Positions 41,560 through 51,800 of a DNA stretch of 64,000 nt are shown piece after piece. Every line of letters begins with the position of its first letter. Position 1 is the stretch's first letter. The position numbers and the translations under genes were made by a program. Below the pieces are notes generated by a model. That model was not told the origin of the DNA. It saw nothing but the letters and a program-made list of their open reading frames with translations, and did no database searches. Source of the DNA: Prorocentrum cordatum (Eukaryota; Sar; Dinophyceae; Prorocentrales; Prorocentraceae); assembly GCA_963575745.1 (NCBI GenBank), contig CAUYUJ010021675.1:1-64000 (forward strand). The letters run 5' to 3'.

Positions 41560-43626
41560 TCACACTCCGGCCCGCCAAGGAAGTTGCTCTGGCCAACGCC
41601 ATTCGACCTGCTGGAAGCCCCGCCCGGCGAGTTCCGCACGAGCAGTTTCAAATGTAGACTGCCTCGTTGGGCCGTCCGCGAGGTTTAGTTTTGACGGCAC
41701 GCGGACGGCGTGCAGAAGAATGGCAGCCGTTGCAACTTGAAACCAAAAATCTGCCACTACCGCATTGTAGTCGTCCTGCCGGCTTGCTCCGCGGACGAGC
41801 GTGTGCAGTGCCACATTGCTGTCTATAAAAAGAACTGCTTCGCAATCCTGGAGCCCCCTGGCTATGGGCATTCTTATGCTGCAGACAGCAGCCGCGAGCT
41901 CCCACAAGGAAATCTGCGTGCGGCGCGGCCTCGCCCAGGCCATTGCGGCATGTGGCACGGGCGCGGCTGCCCACAAGCGAGCAAAGGGATGCCATAAAAC
42001 GAACGCCATCCAACCATCTCCAGCCGCGTCTGTGTAAATGAAACACCGCTTCAGCTCTCGTGGAGATAGCGGAATCTCGCGGGTCGGGCACGCCAAGAGA
42101 AACCGGCGCCACCAGAGCAGTGAATTCCGCGCGCGCTTGGGCATGGCACTGGTACGCCGATTCGATTGCCAGTGCAACGCTGCAAGATAAGCGCGCGCAC
42201 CGCGACCAAAAACTACGGATCCTCCCCAGCTCAACCGGACAGCCAATCGCTTGGCTTCGGCCGGCCGCAGAGACTTCGCCTCCAAGGCTTCATCTATGCA
42301 TGCGAGCCACTTCTGCAGCTTTTCTTCGCCTATCCAGAAGACAATTGCGCCTGGCCGCGCCGAAGCTTGCACTCCTAGCACTATTGTCTCTGCAGCGTCG
42401 TCCACAGATTTATTTGGGTCCAGTTCCCAGTCGAGGAGAGCGATCGCTTCCCTAGCACAACGCGCCGTGCCGGCGGGCCCCGCGAATTCGTGGACAGTTT
42501 CTCCTGCCTCATCAGCCGAGAAGAAATCGTCGACGAAACGCGGATATGCAATGAGGAACTCCTGTGCCAGAAAAGCCTTTACGAAGCTACCAAACCTGTG
42601 CCATGAGCGCACGGAGCTGAGAGCCCCGAAGGGGCAGGAAAGAAGTTGCAAACCTTTCCTTGCCGCGAACGCTGTTGCCCAAGAGACCACTGCAAACGGC
42701 AAGTGGTCCGCGTGGATGGGCAAGGATTTGAACGCCCCCTTAAAATCGATCTTTCTGAAGCGAACCTCCGCTTCAGCATCGCTGCCCCCGATTAAATAGC
42801 TTGCAATGCTCACCAGAGAATCCAAAGTGTCCACTGGGAGCGGCTCGCCTACGGAAGTTGCGGCATTGATCCGCGAGTCTGTAAAATCGTCTACAAGGAG
42901 CACCTTCGGACAGATTTGCCCGGACGGGCACTCGCGAACCCCTTCCTGGACAGGGGAACGCGCAGTCAAAATTTCGCTTTCTGGTGCTAAGATCTTCCAC
43001 CATGCCTTCCGGGAGGCGACTTCCTCGACGCACTTCTGTTCAAAAGCCTGCGCCACTCCGCAATCTGTTATTGCGGACCTCTGGATGCGCTCTGCCGCGC
43101 GCCCGTTCAGAGCCGCGGCTTGGCCTAGCAAGGAAGATTCGCACTCAGAGCAAGCAGCGTACTCCAGCGGCGGCAAAATGCCGCTTCTCGGCAGACGGCC
43201 TAGCAAAGGAAACCCGGTTTTCAGGTCCTGTGCCAGCGCCTGGTCTGGCCACTTCATGGCCTCCAGAATTTCGGCTAGCAGACATATGTTTTTATCTGGC
43301 CCAAGCACGCGCTGCACGTGAAACGGCAATAGCAGCCGTTCCTGCTGCCACGCTTGGTCCGTCACTCGTTTGCGTTGGCGCCAAAATTCGAGACGTTCAC
43401 TTCGAAGACTACTCAAATCTGCCGGGCTCATGCGTTGGGCGCGCTCCAGGGCCTCTAAAAGAAGCGGCTCCAATGGAGCGAACCCCGCAACGCTCGGCAG
43501 CGAGTGTGCCCATTCTAAATGGCCCCATGGAGTCATGGAGTCCACGCGGGACGAATTCCTTAGGAATTCCTCGGCCGCAAGCTTAAAAGCAGCAAAGGAG
43601 CCAGGAAGCGGCCCCACTGCAGACAC
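41560..43626 (-). CDS. Reverse transcriptase-RNase H of the DIRS-like element
   Basis: RT motifs: VLLVDDFTDSRINAA, then RKIDFKGAFKSLPI (motif A, with Asp), SCPFGALSSVRSWHRF (motif B) and PRFVDDFFSAD (motif C, DD). RNase H follows: FIYTDAAGDGWMAFVL (first Asp), ISLWELAAAVCSI (Glu), AVLFIDSNVALHTLVRG (Asp) and NLADGPTRQ (last Asp). All carboxylates are present. The frame begins directly after the gag stop and is in the same frame as gag. The first ATG is only at 43533, so expression by readthrough of the gag TGA is plausible. The GTG at 43626 has no special status. Confidence 0.85.
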   Translation of the reverse strand: MSAVGPLPGSFAAFKLAAEEFLRNSSRVDSMTPWGHLEWAHSLPSVAGFAPLEPLLLEALERAQRMSPADLSSLRSERLEFWRQRKRVTDQAWQQERLLLPFHVQRVLGPDKNICLLAEILEAMKWPDQALAQDLKTGFPLLGRLPRSGILPPLEYAACSECESSLLGQAAALNGRAAERIQRSAITDCGVAQAFEQKCVEEVASRKAWWKILAPESEILTARSPVQEGVRECPSGQICPKVLLVDDFTDSRINAATSVGEPLPVDTLDSLVSIASYLIGGSDAEAEVRFRKIDFKGAFKSLPIHADHLPFAVVSWATAFAARKGLQLLSCPFGALSSVRSWHRFGSFVKAFLAQEFLIAYPRFVDDFFSADEAGETVHEFAGPAGTARCAREAIALLDWELDPNKSVDDAAETIVLGVQASARPGAIVFWIGEEKLQKWLACIDEALEAKSLRPAEAKRLAVRLSWGGSVVFGRGARAYLAALHWQSNRRTSAMPKRARNSLLWWRRFLLACPTREIPLSPRELKRCFIYTDAAGDGWMAFVLWHPFARLWAAAPVPHAAMAWARPRRTQISLWELAAAVCSIRMPIARGLQDCEAVLFIDSNVALHTLVRGASRQDDYNAVVADFWFQVATAAILLHAVRVPSKLNLADGPTRQSTFETARAELAGRGFQQVEWRWPEQLPWRAGV

Positions 43627-43695
43627 CGTGGAGTGATGACTTGTACAGGTACCGGAGTCCGAATCACTGCCCGGCTCCTCTGGCCCACCGCCAGA

Positions 43696-45036
43696 TCACT
43701 TGCGCTTCCACGTGGACTGTTTGCTCCAATCGTCGTTGCGGCTCTGGCTGGACTTGTTCCAAGTCCAATCGTCGTCGTGGCCCTTGCCGCCGCCCTTGCC
43801 TTTGCCCGTGCCCCAGGCGCCCGGGGTACGGGAGCGATCCCGCAACGGCGGCTTGGTCGGCGACAGGGTCCTCTGGGGCTTACCACCACCTTTGCCGGCC
43901 CCTGGCGGTTGCGACACCGCCGCCGCCGAAGCCCCGCCGCGGCCGGCTGCCTTGCCAGCGCGGGCGACGGCTCTGTCAGCCTTATCCTTCGCCTCGCGGG
44001 CAGTGTCGTGGTTGAGGCGCGTGAAAAGCGTGGAGATGTCCTCCTGCCCCCCCTCGAGGAGACTGGCCATCTCCTTCCGGACCAGCAAATCGTACTGGTA
44101 GGCCGTGTTCAGGCCCCCGAACTCCTCCGCCACGCGAGTCACGACGAAGATGTAGGCCAGGAACTCCCCTGGTGTGCACACCTTCATCATGCAGAGCTTC
44201 ATGCCCCGCGCGTACAGGTGGCCGACGAAGGTTGCGAACCCGTGGAAGGCCGTCTTGTCGTCGGCCGTCCGGGCCCGGCGGACGTCGAGGCTGGCCTTGA
44301 GGCGGTCCTCCCACGACCCCCCAGTGGGCATCGCCTCGATCACAGGCGTCCGCGACCACTGCGGACGGTGGTTCATCTGTAAATCCTCACCGTCCGTGCT
44401 GCCCACAAAGGCGCGGCCTCTGTCCGCGGCTGCCTGGCCCGCCTTTTCCCACTTAGTGAGCACCTCTTCGGTGGGAACTCCTTCTTTGGGGAAGAAATCG
44501 AGGCCGACCTCGGTCCGGCGCTTGGACAAATCGAACGAGAGGCCACGTTTCGAGGCAGCTTTCGCCTGAGCGTTGTGGATCTGGACGAAGTCGCGCATCG
44601 CCTCCGTCAGGCCCTCTGTGGCCGCTGCCGAGGACGTGCCGGGCCCGGCCGTCGCTCCGGAGCCGGCCAGGGTGCCCTGGCACTTCTGTTGGACACGGAG
44701 AGCGTACACCACCATGGCAGGGGTGATCTTCACCGTCTTCCAACTCGCCGGGTTCCCTTCCGCGGCGAAGGGGAGGTCATTGACCTTGAGGCCTGTCTTG
44801 ATGACGTCGCGGACGTACTCGTCCGAGAGATCCTCAGCGTTGACACTGCCGACGAGCTCGCTGAGCATGCGACCCACCGCCGTGTAGAAGCGAAGGTCGT
44901 GCTTGGTCTTGGGCGCGTCCTCGACGCTGAGAACGAGCTGGAGCCAGGCGTTGCGTTTGCCAGCCGGCGCCTTGCAGAAGGCGTCCTCCGGCAGACCCTG
45001 CAGGTCGGTGGCGATCTCCTCAGAGCTGAAAGCCAT
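43696..45036 (-). CDS. Gag-like protein of the DIRS-like element (446 aa)
   Basis: ATG at 45036, stop TGA at 43696-43698. The N-terminal ~330 residues are mixed helical-looking sequence without a recognised motif (for example VGRMLSELVGSVNAEDLSDE). The C-terminal ~110 residues are basic and Gly/Lys/Ser/Trp-rich (GKGKGGGKGHDDDWTWNKSS), suiting nucleic-acid binding; no CCHC knuckle is present. Role is assigned by position upstream of RT. The next 23 codons after the stop are open in the same frame and run into the RT frame. Confidence 0.65.
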   Translation of the reverse strand: MAFSSEEIATDLQGLPEDAFCKAPAGKRNAWLQLVLSVEDAPKTKHDLRFYTAVGRMLSELVGSVNAEDLSDEYVRDVIKTGLKVNDLPFAAEGNPASWKTVKITPAMVVYALRVQQKCQGTLAGSGATAGPGTSSAAATEGLTEAMRDFVQIHNAQAKAASKRGLSFDLSKRRTEVGLDFFPKEGVPTEEVLTKWEKAGQAAADRGRAFVGSTDGEDLQMNHRPQWSRTPVIEAMPTGGSWEDRLKASLDVRRARTADDKTAFHGFATFVGHLYARGMKLCMMKVCTPGEFLAYIFVVTRVAEEFGGLNTAYQYDLLVRKEMASLLEGGQEDISTLFTRLNHDTAREAKDKADRAVARAGKAAGRGGASAAAVSQPPGAGKGGGKPQRTLSPTKPPLRDRSRTPGAWGTGKGKGGGKGHDDDWTWNKSSQSRNDDWSKQSTWKRK

Positions 45037-45420
45037 TGCTGGCGCGAGGGGAAGTTGGTCTTACAAGCAGAAGCGTGCAAGAGAGCAGTTGTGCCGGCAC
45101 AAGAACCTTTTGAGCGCTCGGGCCCAAACGGCAACGGACAGCGAGGAAGAGGATCATGCCAGCAAGTGACGGCGATACCTGCTGCCTGTGGGTCTTCCCA
45201 GGCCTTTCAGGGGGATCCATTGTGTGGATCCCCCTCCACAGGGGGGGGGCATCCCTCCTTGTGGTTGCCCCTCATGACAAGGGGGGGCACAAATAACCTC
45301 CTCATTGGCCGCAAGAGCACCTCCTGATCGGCCCAGCAAGTGACATCCTTATCGGCCGCAGAGACGGACCCCGTCTCTCCTCCCACGCCAGCAGATCCCA
45401 TACACATGGGCTGCGTCGAT
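45037..45420 (-). other. 5' leader of the DIRS-like element with GGGGGATCCA hairpin
   Basis: GGGGGATCCATTGTGTGGATCCCCC at about 45209-45233 forms a perfect stem with a 5-nt loop (written here as arms GGGGGATCCA and TGGATCCCCC). CAGCAAGTGAC occurs twice (about 45172 and 45338). CGGCCGCA(A/G)AG also recurs. These may belong to terminal repeats. Confidence 0.5.
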
Positions 45421-45835
45421 TGAACCGATTGAATCAGGAGGGAGGAGGGGAGGAGGAAAAACAAAAGAAACGGAAGCGCAGTTATCGTCGCAGAAGAGCG
45501 CGCCCGTCCAGCGGGCCACCAACCAACCTCAGAGAACACTCCTGCCCCGCAGCAGCATCGCGCCGCACGGGCTCCGAGAGCCGACGCGGCATCTTCCATC
45601 TCCAGTTTTCGGTTTTCCACTTTGAGTGGGGGGAGCGAGGAGAGAGAATGAATGATGATGCGAATTGCGGGGGCCCGCAACAAGGGCCTAGAGGGTCCCT
45701 GCGCGGTCGTGGCGGCGCGCCGCCTAGCCCAAGCCGCCCTACGGGGCGGGGGGCGAATGCCGGCTCATCGGCGTAGCAAGACCAGGACCCTGTTCCCGGC
45801 TGGTACAGATATGGCAGGCGACGCCGTGCACCTCA
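45421..45835. other. Unassigned spacer
   Basis: A purine-rich GGAGGAGGGGAGGAGG stretch near 45438 and otherwise nothing recognised. Confidence 0.3.
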
Positions 45836-46260
45836 GGGACAAGCCAGAGCACGCCGGAGTACTCCGGAGTACTCCGCCCCTGGTTGTGGGACTTCCCTCG
45901 AGACGAGTCCCGCTGGGGTTTGCCCACGGGCAGGGATCCTGTCCTCGGACAGAGCCCTGCGTGGGTTTGCTCTGGGGCAAGGACCCTGTGAAGGGGTGTC
46001 CCCAGACGGAGCCCTATGTGGGTTTGCCCTCGGGCAAGGACCCTGGGGAGGGCGTCCTCGGACACAGCTCCGCGTCTCAGGGACAAGCCAGAGCACGCCG
46101 GAGTACTCCGGAGTACCCCGCCCCTGGTTGTGGCAGCTCCGCGTAGGTACGCACACGGGAAGCGGCCTTGGGAAGGGGCGTCCCCGGCCAGAGCACTGCG
46201 TGAATGTGCCCTCGTGCAGGGACCCTGGGAAGGGGTGTCCTCGGATCACCCGAGACGACG
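45836..46260 (+). repeat. ~56-60 bp degenerate repeat plus a duplicated ACTCCGGAGTACTCC block
   Basis: GGACAAGCCAGAGCACGCCG followed by GAGTACTCCGGAGTA occurs at about 45837 and 46080. Between and after them, units containing GGGTTTGCCC, CAAGGACCCTG and GGGTGTCC recur about six times. Confidence 0.7.
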
Positions 46261-46387
46261 CTGGTTCGAGCGAGGCCCAAGGCAACCCGTGTCATTAGAG
46301 ACAGAAAGCGAATCGACAAATTCGCGATAGTTTCGTCCTTCCAGGGACCGCACGACCAGAGGAGCCAGGTGTGACCCAGCCCTAGTG

Positions 46388-46888
46388 GTGCAAATGGCGC
46401 TCAACGGCACCAGAAAAGCACACAGCGGTGCGAGCGGCGATCGGTGGCACCAGACCGACACTTTGCAGCGGAAGGCGCTCAGCGGCACCTGGAAGGCACT
46501 CAGCGGTGCAAATGGCGCTCAGCGGCACCAGAAAAGTACCCAGCGGTTCGAGCGGCGCTCGGTGGCACCAGACCGACACTTTGCAGCGGAAGGCGCTCAG
46601 CGGCACCTGGAAGGCACTCAGCGGTGCAAATGGCGCTCAGCGGCACCAGAAAAGTGCCCAGCGGTACGAGCGGCGCTCGGTGGCACCAGACCGACACTCT
46701 GCAGCGGAAGGCGCTCAGCGGTACCTGGCAGGCACTCAGTGGTGCAAATGGCGCTCAGCGGCACCAGAAAAGCACTCAGCGGTGCGAGCGGCGCTCGGTG
46801 GCACCAGACCGACACTCTGCAGCGGAAGGCGCTCAGCGGCACCTGGAAGGCACTCAGTGGTGCAAGTGGCGCTCAGCGGCACCAGAAA
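46388..46888 (+). repeat. 118-bp tandem repeat (4.2 units)
   Basis: GGTGCAAATGGCGCTCAGCG starts at 46388, 46505, 46623, 46741 and (variant) 46859. Within each unit GCGCTCAGCGGCACC occurs twice. Open frames here are repeat translations. Confidence 0.9.
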
Positions 46889-47302
46889 AACAGAAAGGCC
46901 TGTGCGGCACCTTCCCACTGGCCTCAGCGGGCCCGACGCTCCAGAGCGGCGCCCTTCCGTTGGCCTCCACGGGCCCGCACTGGGCCAAGCCGCCCTTCCA
47001 GTGGAAGCGACAGACCAGACCGAAGACAGGACGACAAAGACAGACAGACAGGACGACGACACGCAAACAGACGGGCAGACAAGGACAGACAGACAGGACA
47101 ATGACAGACAGACAGACAGACAAGCCAAGAGCGACGACAGACATCCGCAGCCCCTGGAAGGGGCACCGCGCCCTGAGGACAAGACGCACACCCCTCGGCG
47201 CAAACACAAATAAGCCCCCCAGAGACCAAGAGTGGAAGAGTGGGCCACGAACCGTGTGTTCGTCAGATTTTCCTGCCCCCCAAACTTGCAGTTTAGGGGC
47301 GA
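46889..47302 (+). repeat. 414-bp segment duplicated from/with 39132-39545
   Basis: Same orientation, same length and near-identical sequence (AACAGAAAGGCCTGTGCGGC to GCAGTTTAGGGGCGAA). The two copies lie on opposite sides of the DIRS-like element. Confidence 0.9.
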
Positions 47303-47690
47303 AAAAAACGATCCCCCCCGGCAAACCCCAACGGCCCCCCAACTGCCCCCAACGGCTGCCCAGACCCCCCTGTGGAGTAATGTTGAAGTAATGTTGAAGT
47401 AATGTGCTGCTCTCTTTTTACCCAATTAAAAACCTATCAGTCTTCGATGTTAGGTAATTAGAAACCTATCAGTCTTCGATGATAGGTAAAAAGGATCCCG
47501 AGTTAGCCCTGACCCGAGTTACCCCTGATGATTCGGGGCCCTGGACGCCCGAACTATCCGGGGTAAGTCGGGCCCGGGGTAAGTCGGGTTCGGATTCCCG
47601 AAAAACGAACCCGAGTTATCCCTGACCCGAGTTATCCCTGATGATTCGGGGCTCTGATAGATGTCTTGCATCAGGGGGGGGTGGGCAACA
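47303..47690 (+). repeat. Dispersed block and ACCCGAGTTA/TAAGTCGGG motif cluster
   Basis: 47303-47423 repeats 36802-36933. CCTATCAGTCTTCGATG then occurs twice (about 47432 and 47464). GACCCGAGTTA(T/C)CCCTGATG occurs at about 47510 and 47626, with GGGGTAAGTCGGG between; related motifs are at 32240-32295. Confidence 0.75.
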
Positions 47691-47696
47691 CCTGGC

Positions 47697-47824
47697 CATC
47701 GCTCGGACGTCCATTCCCTGTGTTTTTTTTGTTCGGTTTCGTGCGTGGTTTTTCTTTGTCAAATGGTCGAGGATGCTCCTCGAAGGTCCTCGCCGAAAGA
47801 AAAAATGCATGCGTCCGAGCGATG
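47697..47824 (+). mobile_element. MITE family 2, copy 3
   Basis: 128 bp, CATCGCTCGGACG and CGTCCGAGCGATG ends. Outside the TIR, CCTGGC on the left and CCAGG on the right extend the complementarity. Confidence 0.85.
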
Positions 47825-47937
47825 CCAGGACACTTGCATAGTGGTCCCGATTGTGACAGGCGTCGTCCCCGGCACTCCCCAGCTCTGGAGCCTGCCTCCG
47901 CCGCCGAAACACAGACATCCTTCGCTCGGCCCAGCCT

Positions 47938-48020
47938 GTCCCACCAGCCTTGGGCGTGGGCGGTCTGAAGAGGTCTGTCTTTCCTCTTCCAAAACCCTCT
48001 TCCCTTCGGGGAAGGGTTTT
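47938..48020 (+). repeat. Short dispersed repeat with 3' hairpin, copy c
   Basis: CCCACCAGCCTTGGGCGTGG, then TTTCCTCTTCCAAAACCCTC and the hairpin TCCCTTCGGGGA followed by AGGGTTTTTG. Confidence 0.5.
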
Positions 48021-48359
48021 TGCTTGTTTTGTTTGTGTGTGTAGGCTGGTGTTCGCGATGCGCCGTCGACGGCAACGCCTCCTCCTCCACCCTCCGGGTC
48101 TTCGCCCCCGGTACCTGTCCGCGGCGCACCTGCTCCTGCACATCCACTTCGGCACCGCCTGCACCCCGGGCTTCGCCCGCCCCGGTCGCCTGAGGCCCCG
48201 CCTTCCTGTGCCCTGTCCCCCTAATTAAAGCTGCGCGTAGCCCGCCTAGCTTTTAGCGGAAGAGGTTCGCTCTCGCCCCGCAGATCAAAAGGCGCGCGCG
48301 TGGTGGTGGTGGCGGTGGTTTTTTTTGGGGGGGGGGGGCGATGTGTCAGAGAGTCTATT
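48021..48359. other. GC-rich spacer with G run at 48325-48338
   Basis: No gene recognised. Confidence 0.3.
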
Positions 48360-48674
48360 TCGCGCAAGATGGCCCCAGGAGGGCTTCCGATCCTTCAGGG
48401 CGGCCTCCTGGGCGGCTCAAGACAACCGAAGGCGGTTCAACATAGCTTCCGACATATCCCCAAGAGGCCTGGCGAAGACCACAAGGCGGTTCCAAGTGCT
48501 CTCGGAGCCCCCTCTGGATCCCCCCCACATGCTTTAACAACCCAAAGAAAATCAGTGATGCTTGCCTTCTCGACTTTTCGCTCCCGATGCACCTCCTGAG
48601 GCCTCAAGTTGCCCCAAGATGGCCCAAGAGAGCCCCGAGAGGGGCCCAGGAGGGGCCCAAGAGGCCACCCGGAG
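48360..48674 (+). repeat. Degenerate CCCAAGAGGCC tract
   Basis: Same family as 31415-31645. It runs directly into the GGA tract that borders LINE B. Confidence 0.55.
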
Positions 48675-48770
48675 AGGGAGGAGGAGGGAGGAAGGAGGAA
48701 GGAGGAAGGAAGGAGGAAGGAGGAAGAGGAGGGGGGGGAGGGGGGGGGGGAAGGGGAAGGGGGGGGGGGA

Positions 48771-48803
<33 letters not shown>

Positions 48804-48806
48804 GAG
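48675..48806 (-). repeat. GGA/GGGA tract abutting the 3' end of LINE B
   Basis: GGAGGA with G-run interruptions, ending in nine GGA triplets. In LINE B orientation it is (CTC)n directly after a ~30-nt 3' UTR. Confidence 0.9.
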
Positions 48807-48835
48807 GCACAGCGCCCCCCTCGATGTCTGTCTGC

Positions 48836-51800
48836 TTACACCCCGACTCGCAGCTCGACGACTCTCCGCCTCAACATGCCCGCATCGAGGAAAAGTGACT
48901 GGCGGTGACGTAACGGGGGTCGGAGCGCGATACGGGCTGGGGCCTGCAGCGCCGCGGCCTCTTCGAGGTGCAGGGGGTGACCTGTCCTCCCTGCACGGGC
49001 CGCAGCAAGACGAAATAGATGATACATAGCAATGACAAACACGAAATCACCTCTGATACCGAGATGAGCCAGAATGCACGAAGGAAGATCGGAGCGGAGA
49101 ACGACGGCGGCGCGATAGTGGAGACGGCGGCAGTGGCAGATGTAGTGGGTCGCCGCCCCAAGGACGTCGCAACCGAAGATGCACTGCTGCAGGCGCTGCA
49201 CGCGGCATCCCGTGATCCAGGCGCCGAGCCAGGCGCGCAACAGGATGGGGGGCCACGACGGGGGCACGTCCCGCAGGCGCTCTCGAAGGAACTCCCAGTC
49301 CACCTCCCCCCCGCCAAGAGTAGGAACGAACCGCGAACGCACTCGTCGTTCCAGAAGGCCCTCGAGAGAGAGGGAGAACACTTCAGCCTGCAGCTCCGCT
49401 GCGAAAATCCGCTGCCACTTGGGCCTGGGGATCGTAGAGCCTCCAAGGAACCGCCGAACCGCCCTCCCCCCGCCCACGCACAGCCTGCGATCCCCGGGGA
49501 ATCCCTTCGCAGCAGCTTCGAGGTAAAGGACAAGAGGCGGGGATTGCCAGAAGGCAGGGGCGAGGAGGGGCGACTGCCAGAGCGCCGTGGGACAATGCTC
49601 GACAAGACCGCCCCCTAGGCATGCGGGGAGTTGAGGGCCAGTGCGGGAGCGTGGCAAGAGCGGTGCGCATGGCAGCGGCGGCGGCAGTGATGTAGAGCGA
49701 CCGCGCTCGCGGGCCACTCCAGGTGCCGAGGTTTAACCAGTCGGAGTAACGCAGAGCCGACACCGGCCACTTGAAGGCCTGGGCCAGAAACCGCCGCTCG
49801 ATTTTTGCAACCTCCCATGGGAATCGGGACCAACTGCAGAACATACGAGGGCACACTGAGCGCCCGCTGGCTGTAAAGAGAAACCCCCGTCAAAAGATCC
49901 TGCCTCACATCCGCGATCGCTCTAGTCCGAGTGGCCATCTTGTTGAGAGGAGCTCGAAGGTTGCGCAGATAGTCGACCCCAGGCCCCAGCCAGAACCCCA
50001 AGTACAGAACCTCATAAGCGATTTCGAATTCCTCCCAGCAGGCCGAGCTCGGCGGGATGGTGGCTTCTGGACGGGGGCACGTGCATTCGCGGAGGAGATG
50101 ACGAAAGTCGCTGGCGAGACTATCGGAGAGGGCAGCACTTAGCGGGACGACACGGCATTTCTCGGCTTTAAGCGTGAGCCCCGTAAGAAGTTCAGCAATA
50201 CGAAAGATTCGAGCGGTCTCACGATAGGAGAGAACGGCGCCGATGTCGCCCGCGCAGGCCCGAATCTGGCCGCGACCTGGTCTCTGCACACTGCGATGCA
50301 AGTCCCAGAGAAAGCTATCAATCGCAATGACAAAAAAGCTGCCGCTGAGAGGACAACCACGCAGCACGCCTGAGATCATGAAGAAGAGAGGAAGAAGGAG
50401 ACCTCGAACAGAGAAGAGACAGGGATTGAGATGATAGAAGCCTTGAATCGCGAGCGAGCACCCGCGAGGAAGTCTGACCTGCCGCAGCGCTCGCATCAGC
50501 CAGGGCTGGCTGGCCGATGGAAAGGCTTTGGCAAAGTCGAAGGCCAAGATGGCCCCCTCTGGTAGCCCACGCGCGCTGATGAGTCTTGCGTGTGCATCGA
50601 GCTCATACACGTTTGATAAAAAGTTGCGGCCTCGAATGAAGCCTCGCTGCGCGGGGGCGCCAAGCTTTTTCACCACCTCAGACAGACCCGAGTTGGCGAC
50701 CCCAGCAACGATTTTGTTGCTCGTGGTTTTCAAACCGATGGGGCGGGTGTCCTTCCCGTGGCGAACAACCCCTCCAGAGCGCTCATCGTCGCCATCGAGG
50801 GCCCCCTTCGGAATGAACACCTGCAGACATGCATAGAAATCGAGATGCATGCGTTGGCCGCTCGCCAACCAATGGAACGCGTTTAAAAGGACCTGGGGGC
50901 CTTGTCCGAATCCCCAAGCGGTGTACGCAAGCCCATCAGGGCCAGGTCCCGCGTGCGAAACACGTCGAACAAACGTCGGATCGAGGCAAGCGAGGGAGGA
51001 CAGAGCTGGGAAAAGTCCTGCTCAGAGGCAAACTTAGAGAGATAGCGCTGGCCCCAGCGCGGGACTTCTTGCTGCTTTTCAGAGATCGGGCCCCAGTAGG
51101 CCCTGAGGGCCGCAGTCTGGCCCTCAGCAGAAGCGTGAACGGTCGAGGCAGCCCCGTCGAAACCACCCCCACACCACTCCCGCCAAATACCGCCTCCGAT
51201 TGAATGGGGGCCAGATCTGGGCACGACGTCTTAAGGCTCTCGCTTGGGATCGGAGACGAGCTCGGCGTCCTTGCGCCCTAGAAGCCCCTTCGGCCCGTTG
51301 GGGCCGCTCAGTCTCAGCCTGGGCCTCCTGGAGCTGCAAATCGGAATGCGCGCGGGCAAAGGCATCAGGTGAGGTGAGGGCGACAGACGAGGACGACGGG
51401 CCCATCGAGAAGAAGGAGCGGAGCCACGGATGCCTTTGCCAAAGGACGTTACCCAAGCGAGAATCCTGACGCCAGACAGCCCGAGCAAGAGAGCGCAGGA
51501 GCATGGAGCGGCTCTCACGAATCCTGGGGCGATCACGCAGCTGCAGATCGCGGGCGGCCCGCGCAGCAGCCTGCCGGCAGCGGGTCGCCATCTCCAGCTC
51601 CGCCGGCGCCGAGAGGTGGAGATTCACCGCAGAGGAGCACGCGAACGTGTCGAACTCGCCGATGCCAGCAATCTTCTCGTATTCCTCGAGGATCGGCACG
51701 CAGAGGGGATCGCTGAAGATGCTCCGAGGGATCCTCCGAGAGCGCGGCTCTCCATTGGGATCCCAGCGCCGCGACTGCCATGAGACCTCCAGCGGGACGT

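Larger units (their letters stand above)
39700..45420 (-). mobile_element. DIRS-like tyrosine-recombinase retrotransposon
   Basis: Three long frames in order on the minus strand: gag-like (45036-43696), RT with RNase H (to 41560) and tyrosine recombinase (to 39765). The absence of an integrase and protease, the YLDD-like FVDDFF box, RNase H following RT, and a separate tyrosine recombinase define the DIRS order. No internal frame break was found, so the element may be autonomous and young. Termini are not proven: AGCCCATGTG near 39691-39700 and its complement CACATGGGCT near 45404-45413 are a possible short inverted pair. A ~278-bp non-coding gap between RT and recombinase (41282-41560) could hold the internal complementary region. 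Boundaries are estimates. Confidence 0.8.

Noticed and set aside
46388-46888. Coding gene from the multiple overlapping frames
   Set aside because: An exact 118-bp tandem repeat explains frames in all registers on both strands.
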